Assembly (NCBI GenBank): GCA_017940415.1
Contig: JAGAYR010000009.1
Coordinates: 124,001 to 188,000 of the forward strand
Length of the DNA stretch: 64,000 nt
Origin: Lachnospiraceae bacterium
Lineage (GTDB): Bacteria > Bacillota > Clostridia > Lachnospirales > Lachnospiraceae
Reading direction: 5' to 3'
Both the position numbers and the translations under genes were made by a program. The notes beneath the pieces were generated by a model. The model searched no databases, was not told the origin of the DNA, and saw only the letters and a program-made list of their open reading frames with translations. Shown here one piece after another: positions 1 to 9,400 of the stretch; position 1 is the stretch's first letter; every line of letters begins with the position of its first letter.

Positions 1-1
1 A

Positions 2-337
2 ATAATGGGAATCGCGGCGGCCAGATTATGCGACGGCGATCCTCTTCCTTCGGTCAGACAGCTTGCTGACGATATCGGTATCAACATGCACACCGTTAAC
101 AAGGCATATACCGTGCTCAGACAGCAGGGATATGTCAAAGTGGACAGAAGACGCGGTGCGGTAATAAGCGTCGATCCGGGCAAGGTCAATGCGCTGGCCG
201 AGCTTAAGGAAAGTCTCAGAGTGGATATAGCACGTGCATCCTGCAGGAATATTTCCAGAGAGGATGTACACAAACTAGTAGATCAGATCTTCGAAGAATA
301 CAGATCGGATCAGTCAGGAGAACAAGGTGGAAGGTAA
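2..337 (+). CDS. GntR family (YtrA-type) transcriptional regulator, 5' end outside window
   Basis: DNA-binding repressor of the GntR superfamily. The visible part starts inside the winged helix-turn-helix: the motif LPSVRQLADDIGIN followed by HTVNKAYTVLRQQGYV is the classic GntR recognition-helix block. A short C-terminal helical tail of about 50 residues, instead of a FadR- or HutC-size effector domain, points to the YtrA subgroup. The frame is open to the left edge, so the true start lies upstream; the first in-window ATG at 5 is internal. Its last 11 bases overlap the GTG start of clpC, so the two are translationally coupled. It may therefore regulate this operon in place of CtsR, which is inference. 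Confidence 0.85.
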   Translation: MMGIAAARLCDGDPLPSVRQLADDIGINMHTVNKAYTVLRQQGYVKVDRRRGAVISVDPGKVNALAELKESLRVDIARASCRNISREDVHKLVDQIFEEYRSDQSGEQGGR

Positions 338-2789
338 TTATTCCGAGAAAGCAAAGATCTCACTTCAGATCGCATCGAAGTGGGCAAGTAAGCTTCACCA
401 GAGTTATATAGGTTCAGAGCACATCCTTCTTGGACTTGTGCTTAATTCGGACAGTATGGCAGGCAAGGTTCTTGCAGCAAACGGAACGGATCCCGATAAG
501 CTTACCAACATGATCAGGGATATGATCAGTTTCAATACGGCCCTTGCCATTGAGTCCAAAGAAACTTATTCCCCCAGAGCAAGAGGAATATTGGAAGAGG
601 CAGCGAGAACTGCCGCGAGATTCGGCCGCGAACTTGTCGGGACCGAACATATTTTGCTGTCTCTTATCAAAGAGGGAGAGAATGTAGCGGTAAGACTTCT
701 TGCAACCATGGGCATAAATCCCATGAAGGTTTATGCCGATACCCTTGCGGCCATGGGACAGGACCCCAGACTTGCAAGAGAGGACCTGATGCAAAGAGGA
801 GACGGAGAAGAGGACAAGATGTCCGTTCTCGGTCAGTATTCAAGGGATCTGACCAAACTTGCAGCCGAGGGTAAACTCGATCCCGTTATTGGCAGAAAAG
901 ACGAGATCAAGAGGATCATCCAGATCCTTTCTAGACGTACCAAGAACAATCCCTGCCTCATCGGTGAACCCGGCGTAGGTAAAACTGCGGTTGTAGAGGG
1001 ACTTGCAATGCTCATCGCATCCGGCGATGCTCCCGACACTGTTAAGAATAAGAGACTTCTTACACTTGATCTTCCCGGAATGGTTGCGGGTTCAAAATAC
1101 CGCGGCGAATTCGAGGAGAGAGTTAAGCGTGTTATCAGAGAGGTTGAGGAAAGCGGAAACATCATTCTTTTCCTCGACGAGATCCATACCCTTATCGGTG
1201 CGGGCGGTGCGGAAGGTTCCATCGATGCTTCCAATATCATGAAGCCTTCACTTGCAAGAGGAGAACTTCAGCTCATCGGTGCAACAACCATCGACGAGTA
1301 TCATAAATATGTTGAGAAAGATGCCGCTCTTGAGAGACGTTTCCAGCCTGTTATGGTTGAGGAACCCTCAGAGGAAGAGACCGTAAGGATCCTTGAAGGC
1401 ATCAAGCATAAATACGAAGATCATCACAATATCGAGATCACATCTGATGCCATCGAAGCGGCCGTAAGATTATCCGCAAGATATATCAACGACAGAAATC
1501 TTCCCGACAAGGCCATTGACCTTATCGACGAAGCTGCTGCAAGTGCGCATCTTAAGAGCCTTGAAGTTCCCGAAAAGCATAAGTCCATTCTCGATGAGAT
1601 CAACAAGATGGACAGACAGATCGAGCTTTCCATCAGAATGGAGGCATTCCTTCAGGCCAGAGAGATCAAGTTAAAACAGGACGAGCTTATCAAGAAATAC
1701 GATAAAGCTCTTAAAAAGAGTGAGGCTAACAAGAATGTCCGCAAGGGCAGCATCGGTGAGGACGACATTGCAAAGGTTGTTGCGATGTGGACCAAGATTC
1801 CCGTTACCAAGCTCAATGAAAAAGAAAGCGACAGACTGCTTAAACTCGAATCAATACTTCACAAGAGAGTAATAGGTCAGGAAGAAGCCATTGAAGGCAT
1901 CTCCAAGGCCATGAGAAGAGGAAGAGTCGGACTTAAGGATCCCAAGAGACCTGTCGGATCATTCCTTTTCCTCGGACCTACCGGTGTAGGTAAGACCGAG
2001 CTTTCCAAGGCACTTGCCGAGGCTATGTTCGGTTCCGAAGATTCTCTTATCAGAATCGATATGTCCGAGTATATGGAGAGCTTCTCCACTACCAAGATGA
2101 TAGGTTCACCTCCGGGATACGTAGGATTTTCCGAAGGCGGACAGCTCACCGATAAGATCAGGAACAATCCTTATTCCGTAGTTCTTTTCGATGAGATTGA
2201 GAAAGCTCATCCCGATGTATTTAACATACTTCTCCAGGTTCTTGATGACGGTCATCTGACCGATTCTAAGGGCAGGAAGGTTTCTTTTAAGAACACCATC
2301 ATTATCATGACTTCCAATGCCGGTGCCCAGAGGATCGTTGACCCCAAGAATCTCGGATTCGGTGCTTCAAGCGGCGGAGAAAAGGCCGATTATGAGAGAA
2401 TGAAATCGGGAGTAATGGAAGAGGTCAAGAAATCTTTCAAGCCCGAGTTCATCAACAGAATTGACGACATCGTGGTATTCAGTCAGCTCAGTGATCAGAA
2501 TCTCAAGGACATCGTAGATCTTCTTGCATCACAGCTTGCCGCAAGATGCAAAGAGCAGATGGACATCGAGCTGAAACTGGCACCGTCGGTCAAGAAATAT
2601 CTTATCGACAAATATGCCGACAAGAAGATGGGCGCACGACCTTTGAAGCGCGGAATGCAGAATGTTGTTGAGGACAGACTCGCAGAGGAGATCCTCAGAA
2701 AAAATATAAGACCGGGTGACAGCGTTACCTGCTCGTGCTCGGGAGAAAACATTGTATTTAAATCCGGTAAGCCAAAGAATACTAAATAA
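327..2789 (+). CDS. clpC: ATP-dependent Clp protease ATP-binding subunit ClpC
   Basis: AAA+ unfoldase that feeds substrates to ClpP in the cytoplasm. The 820-residue length is normal for ClpC. Order of domains: two Clp_N repeats (residues about 1-145), first AAA+ module with Walker A GEPGVGKT near residue 213 and Walker B LFLDEIHT, a middle helical/UVR-like linker around 410-470, and a second AAA+ module with Walker A GPTGVGKT near 550 and Walker B VLFDEIEKAH, ending in a D2-small domain. The start is GTG at 327 with AGGAG just upstream, overlapping the GntR-like gene. The usual partners ctsR, mcsA and mcsB are not between these genes, although they could lie elsewhere. Confidence 0.97.
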   Translation: MEGNYSEKAKISLQIASKWASKLHQSYIGSEHILLGLVLNSDSMAGKVLAANGTDPDKLTNMIRDMISFNTALAIESKETYSPRARGILEEAARTAARFGRELVGTEHILLSLIKEGENVAVRLLATMGINPMKVYADTLAAMGQDPRLAREDLMQRGDGEEDKMSVLGQYSRDLTKLAAEGKLDPVIGRKDEIKRIIQILSRRTKNNPCLIGEPGVGKTAVVEGLAMLIASGDAPDTVKNKRLLTLDLPGMVAGSKYRGEFEERVKRVIREVEESGNIILFLDEIHTLIGAGGAEGSIDASNIMKPSLARGELQLIGATTIDEYHKYVEKDAALERRFQPVMVEEPSEEETVRILEGIKHKYEDHHNIEITSDAIEAAVRLSARYINDRNLPDKAIDLIDEAAASAHLKSLEVPEKHKSILDEINKMDRQIELSIRMEAFLQAREIKLKQDELIKKYDKALKKSEANKNVRKGSIGEDDIAKVVAMWTKIPVTKLNEKESDRLLKLESILHKRVIGQEEAIEGISKAMRRGRVGLKDPKRPVGSFLFLGPTGVGKTELSKALAEAMFGSEDSLIRIDMSEYMESFSTTKMIGSPPGYVGFSEGGQLTDKIRNNPYSVVLFDEIEKAHPDVFNILLQVLDDGHLTDSKGRKVSFKNTIIIMTSNAGAQRIVDPKNLGFGASSGGEKADYERMKSGVMEEVKKSFKPEFINRIDDIVVFSQLSDQNLKDIVDLLASQLAARCKEQMDIELKLAPSVKKYLIDKYADKKMGARPLKRGMQNVVEDRLAEEILRKNIRPGDSVTCSCSGENIVFKSGKPKNTK

Positions 2790-2802
2790 CGGAGGTAAAA
2801 AA

Positions 2803-3207
2803 ATGGCTGAGATTATTTACACGGACAAAAACGGAAAGCTTGCTTTCGGAGATTACCATCTCAAGGAGAAAACGAAGGTAGAGGACTTTCCTTTCGGAGG
2901 GGATCTTCTCAAGGTTAAGACCTTTGAGGATATCACCAGATTCGAGAAGAACGGTTTGGTAGTTTACGAGTCCGTGCCCGGAACCACCGTCACCGGTTTC
3001 AGCGAGACTGCTGATTCCATGGAGTTTACCGTAAGCGGTAAAGGTTCCGTATCCATTACTCTCGGACTTGCGGACGATACTCTTTATGAGGTAAAGGAAG
3101 ACGATAAAGATACCGGTGCGGTTAAGACCGGACTCGGCGGAAAGCTTTCCCTTTCCCTTGATCTTTCAAACAACCGCAAGGCTGTAGTAAGCGTTAAGAA
3201 GGCTTGA
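2803..3207 (+). CDS. Small conserved protein of unknown function between clpC and radA
   Basis: A 134-residue soluble protein with no signal peptide or membrane segment. Start chosen at ATG 2803 because GGAGG stands 7 bases upstream; a longer reading into clpC is unlikely. The N-terminus MAEIIYTDKNGKL and the following alternating hydrophobic pattern suggest an all-beta protein (VVYESVPGTTVTGF, then a C-terminal run of short strands). From memory, similar short proteins in Clostridia are sometimes labelled 'endosialidase', but nothing in the sequence supports such an activity. It sits 13 bases after clpC and 3 bases before radA, so it is in the same operon. Function unknown. Confidence 0.8.
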   Translation: MAEIIYTDKNGKLAFGDYHLKEKTKVEDFPFGGDLLKVKTFEDITRFEKNGLVVYESVPGTTVTGFSETADSMEFTVSGKGSVSITLGLADDTLYEVKEDDKDTGAVKTGLGGKLSLSLDLSNNRKAVVSVKKA

Positions 3208-3210
3208 TAA

Positions 3211-4614
3211 ATGGCAAAGGCTAAGCAGACAAGCATATATTTCTGCCAGAGCTGCGGATATGAATCGGCAAAATGGATGGGGCAGTGCCCGGGGTGCCAC
3301 GAATGGAATACATTCGTGGAAGAGCCTGTAGTCAAGGCTGATCCCGGGAGTGCCTCTTTTCGCATTTCATCGGCTGCAAAAGGAGGCGGAAGCGTCAAAG
3401 CTCTTTCCGAGATAACATCTCTTAATGATGTTTCGCTCAGTGAAGGAAAGAGGGATTCATCCGGCATAGCTGAACTGGACAGAGTACTGGGCGGAGGCGT
3501 GATGAAGGGCTCTCTTACCCTTATAGGAGGAGATCCCGGAATAGGAAAATCCACCCTTCTTCTTCAGGTGTGCAGAAATATGTCCGCGGCCGGTCAGAAG
3601 GTACTTTATGTATCCGGTGAGGAATCCAAGGCACAGATCAGGATGAGAGCGGATCGTATCGGTAAGTTCACAGGTGAGATGAAGCTTTTGTGCGAAACGG
3701 ATCTCAGCATTATCTCAGAGGCCGTTCGTGCCGATAAACCTGACATATGTGTCATAGACTCGATTCAGACCATGTACAGTACCGAAGTGTCATCCGCTCC
3801 GGGATCAGTATCCCAGGTAAGGGAATCCACCCAGGTGCTGATGCAGCTTGCCAAAGTATTGGGCATCTCGATCTTTATAGTAGGTCATGTGACCAAGGAG
3901 GGAACCGTTGCGGGCCCCAGAGTATTGGAGCACATGGTTGATACGGTTTTGTATTTTGAAGGTGACAGACACGCCTCATACAGGATCTTAAGGGGTGTGA
4001 AGAATCGTTTCGGTTCTACTAATGAGATCGGCGTGTTTGAGATGAGAAGCGAAGGTCTTGCAGAAGTTACCAATCCTTCGGAATACCTGTTGGACGGAAG
4101 ACCCATTGATGCTTCGGGTTCCGTGGTATCCTGCAGCATGGAGGGTACCAGACCCATCCTTATCGAAATTCAGAGCCTTGTATGCAGGTCCAATCTGGGC
4201 GTCCCCAGAAGACAGGCTTCGGGCGTTGATTATAACAGGGTTAACCTGCTTATGGCCGTACTTGAGAAAAGGTGCGGACTTCATCTCGGGGATTGCGACG
4301 CATATGTCAATCTGACGGGCGGAATGAAGCTGTCGGAGCCGGCACTGGATCTTGCAATGGTTCTTGCCATAGTGTCCTCTTTTAAGAACGTGTGCATCCC
4401 TCCCGACGTGGTTGCCTTCGGAGAAGTGGGACTGTCCGGTGAGGTCAGGACCGTATCCCAGGTATCCCAGAGGGTATCGGAAGCCGTAAGACTCGGATTT
4501 AAGACCATCATCGTCCCTGCATCCGTGCTTGCCGAAGCCAAAAAAGCCGGCGGTAAAGATACCGAGATCATAGGCGTATCCAACGTCAGAGAAGCTTCCG
4601 ATAAAGTAATGTAA
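3211..4614 (+). CDS. radA: DNA repair protein RadA
   Basis: RecA-like ATPase that promotes branch migration in recombinational repair. All hallmarks are present in 467 residues: an N-terminal C4 zinc finger (Cys12, 15, 26, 29), Walker A GGDPGIGKST near residues 106-115, the RadA-specific KNRFG motif near residue 264, and a C-terminal Lon-protease-like domain (about 300-467) ending in a P-loop-free fold. ATG at 3211 follows the previous stop by 3 bases, so translation is probably coupled. radA commonly follows clpC in Firmicutes, so this order is expected. No terminator is visible after it; the tRNA-Trp promoter begins almost at once. Confidence 0.97.
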   Translation: MAKAKQTSIYFCQSCGYESAKWMGQCPGCHEWNTFVEEPVVKADPGSASFRISSAAKGGGSVKALSEITSLNDVSLSEGKRDSSGIAELDRVLGGGVMKGSLTLIGGDPGIGKSTLLLQVCRNMSAAGQKVLYVSGEESKAQIRMRADRIGKFTGEMKLLCETDLSIISEAVRADKPDICVIDSIQTMYSTEVSSAPGSVSQVRESTQVLMQLAKVLGISIFIVGHVTKEGTVAGPRVLEHMVDTVLYFEGDRHASYRILRGVKNRFGSTNEIGVFEMRSEGLAEVTNPSEYLLDGRPIDASGSVVSCSMEGTRPILIEIQSLVCRSNLGVPRRQASGVDYNRVNLLMAVLEKRCGLHLGDCDAYVNLTGGMKLSEPALDLAMVLAIVSSFKNVCIPPDVVAFGEVGLSGEVRTVSQVSQRVSEAVRLGFKTIIVPASVLAEAKKAGGKDTEIIGVSNVREASDKVM

Positions 4615-4622
4615 ATTTCTTC

Positions 4623-4651
4623 TTGCCTAGTAAAAGGACCTGTTGTATAAT
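4623..4651 (+). promoter_or_regulatory. SigA-type promoter of tRNA-Trp
   Basis: TTGCCT at 4623-4628 and a perfect TATAAT at 4646-4651 are separated by 17 bases and lie about 28 bases before the tRNA. Expected transcription start is near 4658. Confidence 0.85.
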
Positions 4652-4678
4652 ACGTGAGTCGGTCGTTTTAGGGCAAAT

Positions 4679-4749
4679 AGGGGAATAGTACAATGGTAGT
4701 GCGGCGGTCTCCAAAACCGTTAATGGGAGTTCGATCCTCTCTTCCCCTG
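4679..4749 (+). tRNA. tRNA-Trp (anticodon CCA)
   Basis: A 71-base cloverleaf: acceptor AGGGGAA pairs with TTCCCCT, the anticodon loop is CTCCAAA and the T arm has TTCGATC. Anticodon CCA reads UGG. The discriminator base is G; CCA is not encoded, so it must be added enzymatically. It is a single-gene transcription unit with its own promoter and terminator. Confidence 0.95.
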
Positions 4750-4755
4750 CTACAG

Positions 4756-4785
4756 AGCGTTTCCTTTGCGGGAAACGCTTTTTTT
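4756..4785 (+). terminator. Rho-independent terminator of tRNA-Trp
   Basis: Perfect 9-bp stem AGCGTTTCC / GGAAACGCT with a 6-base loop, followed by a run of seven T. Confidence 0.93.
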
Positions 4786-4793
4786 GTTATAAT
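4765..4793 (+). promoter_or_regulatory. Candidate promoter for the 4816 gene
   Basis: A perfect TATAAT at 4788-4793 lies 17 bases after TTTGCG (4765-4770). The -35 match is poor and overlaps the tRNA terminator stem. It would start transcription about 16 bases before the GGAGG-led gene at 4816. Confidence 0.45.
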
Positions 4794-4815
4794 TTCCCTG
4801 TGTTTGGAGGTGCTT

Positions 4816-5169
4816 ATGGAACGCAGAGTTTTGCATGATTACATTATCTCCCTCGGGGGAAGCGAAGAGCTCTGGAACAGGATTGAAGCCTGTGAGGGAG
4901 TATATAAAGAACTGGAATATTGGTGTACCAACGGAAATCTTCTTGGAGAGTATAATCCTCACGGTATTTCCATTTCGGACTGTATTGCATGGCAGGTTGA
5001 CCATTTTAAGGCCTACATGGACCGTGAAGAGAACAACAGATGGCACAGGGAAAGACTTTTTATACAGAGTCTCGAGACCTTACTTGACATCAGTGACGGT
5101 TCCGAGGAGGTTCTGCGCAAGATTACCGGAGAAAACGGTGAATCGGGGACTGACAGGGAAGATGTGTGA
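4816..5169 (+). CDS. Hypothetical protein, 117 aa
   Basis: Soluble, acidic protein with no recognised domain. Start set at ATG 4816 because GGAGG (4806-4810) lies at the right distance; the frame extends upstream through the tRNA but that part cannot be coding. Features seen: aromatic-rich centre with several Trp residues (CIAWQVDHF, NNRWHRERLF), helical pattern throughout and an Asp/Glu-rich tail. It is flanked by tRNA-Trp and another unknown gene with a separate promoter. I do not recognise the family. Confidence 0.7.
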   Translation: MERRVLHDYIISLGGSEELWNRIEACEGVYKELEYWCTNGNLLGEYNPHGISISDCIAWQVDHFKAYMDREENNRWHRERLFIQSLETLLDISDGSEEVLRKITGENGESGTDREDV

Positions 5170-5207
5170 TCCGGAAGGCGCTTAAATTTTCCTGATTTTT
5201 GTGATTT

Positions 5208-5237
5208 TTGACACTTGTATCATAATAAAAATATGTT
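5208..5237 (+). promoter_or_regulatory. SigA-type promoter upstream of 5293 gene
   Basis: Perfect TTGACA (5208-5213), an 18-base spacer and TATGTT (5232-5237). Expected start near 5244, giving a leader of about 50 bases with a small GCCC/GGGC hairpin around a TTCGAA core. Confidence 0.6.
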
Positions 5238-5292
5238 AAGATATTAAGTGCCTGCCCTTTCGAACGGGCGGACTAAAAGCGGGGATACGAAT

Positions 5293-5763
5293 ATGGGGAA
5301 TACGACTGATTCATCTGAATACCTGCGTGCTCTGATGCAGGATTATAAAATGAAAATAGGTCCTCTGTGCGAGTTCCTTCCCTGGCTGGGACAGGCCACG
5401 GAAAGTGCCGTCAGTAATTATTCCGGCAACGGTGTCACGGATGCGAGTATTTCATTTCCTGTGTATTCATCGGAGCTTATGGCTTTTATCAAAGCATGTA
5501 AGATTTCCGGACTTATGGACCGCAATTATCCTTATGTTTATTCCAGAAGAGCCATTAAGACTCACGATCAGGAACGCAGACTGATAGTAAGCGCAACCTG
5601 GAAAGAATGGGATGTACTGTGCGGAATACTGAGCAAGTATGTTCTCGGAGGTCAGACCAGATCATCTTTCTGGAGAGAAGGAATCACCGAGCAGATCTTT
5701 TATCTGACGGTCAGCAAGATGAGAGAGATCACTGATTTCTGGGACGGTAATACAAGTAACTAA
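5293..5763 (+). CDS. Hypothetical protein, 156 aa
   Basis: Soluble mixed alpha/beta protein, family not recognised. The ATG at 5293 is chosen over an in-frame GTG at 5248 because GGGGAT lies at ribosome-binding distance and the upstream part would overlap the promoter's transcript start. The N-terminal half looks helical; the C-terminal half has a Trp/Phe-rich stretch (SATWKEWDVLCGILSKYV, TDFWDG). It precedes the tetR-like gene by 37 bases with no terminator between, so the two are probably co-transcribed. Confidence 0.7.
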   Translation: MGNTTDSSEYLRALMQDYKMKIGPLCEFLPWLGQATESAVSNYSGNGVTDASISFPVYSSELMAFIKACKISGLMDRNYPYVYSRRAIKTHDQERRLIVSATWKEWDVLCGILSKYVLGGQTRSSFWREGITEQIFYLTVSKMREITDFWDGNTSN

Positions 5764-5800
5764 TGCGGGGATTTCTTCGCAGAGGAACGGGAGAGTTCAG

Positions 5801-6382
5801 ATGGGCGACAAATCAATTCAGAAAAAGCAGTATATTATCGATGTAGCGGCTAAGGTTTTCGCTGAAATGGGCTACAAGAACGTTACCATGAAGGACGTTG
5901 TTGATGCCTGTGAGATCTCAAGAGGCGGACTTTATCTCTATTATGAGAGCACCGCTCAGCTGTTCATCGATGTTATGAAGTCTCAGGCAGAGGCAGGTAG
6001 CGATTTTACTTCCCTTATCAGTGATGATGCCACTGCTGCAGACATCCTTCTTCTTTTCCTTCAGGAGGAGAAGAAAGAGCTCTTCAAGAAAAAGGGCAAT
6101 CTGAACCGTGCATACTACGAGTTCTATTTTGATGAGAAGCCTTCCAAGGCCGACAATGTCCTTAAGAAGAAATTCGATTCAAATATGAAGATGATCGGAA
6201 AGCTTATCGAAATCGGAGTTGAGAGCGGAGAGTTCACCTGTGATGATCCTCTCACCGCAGCCTTCAACATCTTGTATCTGATCGAGGGAATGAAGACCAC
6301 TGCACTTACACTCGGTATATCATCCGATTCCTATGACAGACAGATCCTTTATATCTTAGAGTCACTCGGAGTCGAAGCTTGA
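5801..6382 (+). CDS. TetR/AcrR family transcriptional regulator
   Basis: One-component repressor of 193 residues, normal for the family. The N-terminal helix-turn-helix is clear: IIDVAAKVFAEMGYKNVTMKD followed by the recognition helix SRGGLYLYYES (residues about 10-55). The C-terminal ligand/dimerisation domain (about 60-190) is all-helical and not specific enough to predict an inducer. A GGGAG ribosome binding site precedes ATG 5801. A strong hairpin follows its stop. It probably regulates itself and the upstream small gene; no divergent transporter is present, so the target is unknown. Confidence 0.9.
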   Translation: MGDKSIQKKQYIIDVAAKVFAEMGYKNVTMKDVVDACEISRGGLYLYYESTAQLFIDVMKSQAEAGSDFTSLISDDATAADILLLFLQEEKKELFKKKGNLNRAYYEFYFDEKPSKADNVLKKKFDSNMKMIGKLIEIGVESGEFTCDDPLTAAFNILYLIEGMKTTALTLGISSDSYDRQILYILESLGVEA

Positions 6383-6406
6383 ACCTGATCACTATATGAA
6401 AACAAG

Positions 6407-6445
6407 AAGGCTTCAGAAGGGAAAATCTTTTCTGAGGCCTTTTTT
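6407..6445 (+). terminator. Terminator or attenuator hairpin between tetR-like gene and purL
   Basis: A 12-bp stem (AAGGCTTCAGAA with TTCTGAGGCCTT, one G-U pair), 11-base loop, then six T. It ends only 18 bases before the purL start, leaving no room for a promoter between hairpin and gene. Confidence 0.85.
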
Positions 6446-6463
6446 AAGAAAGAAGGATACAAA

Positions 6464-9400
6464 ATGAGCGTCAGAAGAGTCTATGTAGAAAAGAAAAAAC
6501 CCTACGCCGTACAGGCAAAGCACTTAAGACATGATGTCAGGAATTTCCTCGGCATTAAGATCGATGACATGAGAGTGTTCATCAGATACGATTCCGAGAA
6601 TATTTCGGATGCAACTTTCGAAACAGCCTGCAAGACGGTTTTTTCGGAGCCTCCCGTTGATGACATCTATCAGGAAAAGCTTCCCCTTGATGAGGGCACA
6701 AGAGCATTCTCCGTCGAGTTCCTTCCCGGACAGTTCGACCAGAGAGCAGACTCTGCCGTTCAGTGTATAAAGTTCCTCAACGAGAACGAGGATCCCATCA
6801 TACAGACCGCAGTTGTATATGCGGTTATCGGTAATATCACCGATGATGAGTTTAACCGTATCAAGGGATATCTCATTAACCCTGTCGATTCAAGAGAAGC
6901 AGGTTTGGATAAACCTGACACTCTTGTCGTAAATTATCCCGAACCCGAAGATGTTAAGACCTTTGACGGTTTTGCAGACAGCCCCGAGGCTGAGCTCAAG
7001 AAGCTCTATGATTCACTCGGACTTGCAATGACCTTCAAGGATTTCCTTCATATCCAGAATTATTTCAAGAATGACGAGCATCGTGATCCTACCGTTACTG
7101 AGATCAGAGTGCTTGATACATACTGGTCAGATCACTGCCGTCACACCACTTTCTCCACCGAACTTACCGGAGTTAAGTTTGATGACGGTGCATACAAGGC
7201 TGCTTTCGAGAAGTCTTTCGAAGAGTACATGAATACCAGAAAAGATCTCTTCGCAGACCGCCCCGACAAGTTCTCATGCCTTATGGATCTGGGAACCATC
7301 GCTGCTAAGCGTCTCAGAAAAGAAGGAAAACTTGAGGATGAAGAAAAGTCCGATGAGATCAACGCTTGTTCCATCGTTGTTCCTGTTGAGATCGAGAAAG
7401 ACGGTAAGAAAGAGACCGAAGAGTGGCTCGTATTCTTCAAGAACGAGACTCATAACCATCCCACCGAGATCGAGCCTTTCGGAGGCGCTGCAACCTGTCT
7501 CGGCGGAGCTATCAGAGATCCCCTTTCAGGAAGAGGATATGTTTATCAGGCAATGCGTGTGACCGGTGCTGCCGATCCCACTAAGCCCGTATCAGAGACT
7601 CTTCCCGGAAAGCTTCCTCAGAAGAAACTTGTAAGAACCGCTGCAAGCGGATATTCATCATACGGTAACCAGATCGGTCTTGCTACCGGTTATGTCAAGG
7701 AAGTATATCATCCTGACTACGTAGCAAAACGTATGGAGATCGGTGCAGTTATGGGTGCCGCTCCCAGAAAGAATGTTATCAGAGAAAATTCCGATCCCGG
7801 TGATATCATCATCCTTCTCGGAGGAAGAACCGGACGTGACGGAATCGGCGGAGCTACCGGTTCATCCAAGGCACACAATGTCAAGTCCATCGATACCTGT
7901 GGTGCCGAGGTTCAGAAGGGTAATGCACCTACCGAAAGAAAGATCCAGAGACTCTTCAGACGTCCCGAGGTTACAAAGCTCATCAAGAAGTGTAATGACT
8001 TCGGTGCGGGCGGTGTCAGCGTTGCCATCGGAGAACTTGCTGACGGTCTCGTAGTAAATATGGATAAGGTTCCCAAGAAGTATGCAGGTCTTGACGGAAC
8101 CGAACTTGCCATCTCCGAGTCTCAGGAGAGAATGGCAGTTGTTGTAGCGCCCAAGGATGTTCAGGAATTCCTTAAGTATGCCGGAGAGGAGAACCTTGAG
8201 GCTGTTGAGGTTGCCGTTGTTACCGAAGAGCCCAGACTCGTTCTTCAGTGGAGAGGCAAAGATGTAGTTAACATAGCAAGAGCATTCCTTGATACCAACG
8301 GAGCTCATCAGGAGACTCAGGTTGAGGTTGAATCACCTTCAGCTGATTCCTATTTTGATAAGTATGCTCTTGATAATGTTGCCGAGGATGTTAAGAACAA
8401 GGATTATTCCAAGGCGCTTATCGATACCCTTTCAGATCTTAACGAGTGCTCACAGAAGGGTCTTGTTGAGATGTTTGACTCATCCATCGGAGCGGGCTCA
8501 GTAGTAATGCCTTACGGCGGTAAATATCAGCTTACCGAAACTCAGGCTATGATCGCTAAGCTTCCTGTACTTGAGGGTAAGACCGATACCGTAACCATGA
8601 TGAGCTACGGATTCGATCCTTTCCTTTCAAGCTGGTCACCTTATCATGGAGCAATCTATGCGGTTACCGAGTCTCTTGCACGTATCGCTGCTAACGGCGG
8701 TGATGTAAGCAAGGTAAGACTTACTTTCCAGGAATACTTCAGAAGAATGGATGAGAGACCGACCCGCTGGAGCCAGCCTTTTGCGGCACTCCTCGGATCA
8801 TTTGACGCCCAGATCGGTTACGGACTTCCTTCCATCGGCGGTAAGGACTCCATGTCCGGAACCTTCGGAGACATCGATGTTCCTCCGACACTCGTGTCAT
8901 TTGCTGTTGATATCTCCAGTCTTAAGACTGTTATCACTCCCGAACTTAAAGCTGCAGGCAACAAGCTTGTTCTCTTCAAGATCAAGAAGGACAAGGACTT
9001 CAAGCCTGAATATGCTCAGGTTCTTAAACTTTACGATGCAGTTTACAAGCTTATCTCTGACAAGGCTGTTGTCAGTGCTTATGCACTTGACTCTAAGGGC
9101 CTTGCTGTAGCGGTTGCCAAGATGGGCATGGGCTGCGGACTCGGTGCTAAGATTGAAAGCTCTGTATCCGATAAGGAAGTATTCGGAAACGGCCTCGGAA
9201 ATATCGTTGCTGAGATTCCCGCAGACAAGATTTCCGCTGTATCCGCACTTCTTGGTGCAGACGAGTACGAGGTAGTCGGTGAGGTTATCTCATCGGGCTT
9301 CGAATATGCTGATGCAAAGGTATCATATGATGACCTTAAGAAAGCATGGACCGGAACTCTCGAGAGCGTATTCCACTCAGTATCATCCGATGAGAAGGAT

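Noticed and set aside
2716-2802. 5' extension of the small gene after clpC
   Set aside because: Overlaps clpC by over 70 bases without a ribosome binding site; the GGAGG-led ATG at 2803 is better.
6383-6463. Purine or other riboswitch upstream of purL
   Set aside because: Only one hairpin is present in 81 bases; no aptamer core is recognisable.
7862-8308. 148-codon open frame on the - strand inside purL
   Set aside because: Antisense shadow of a certain gene; no start signal.
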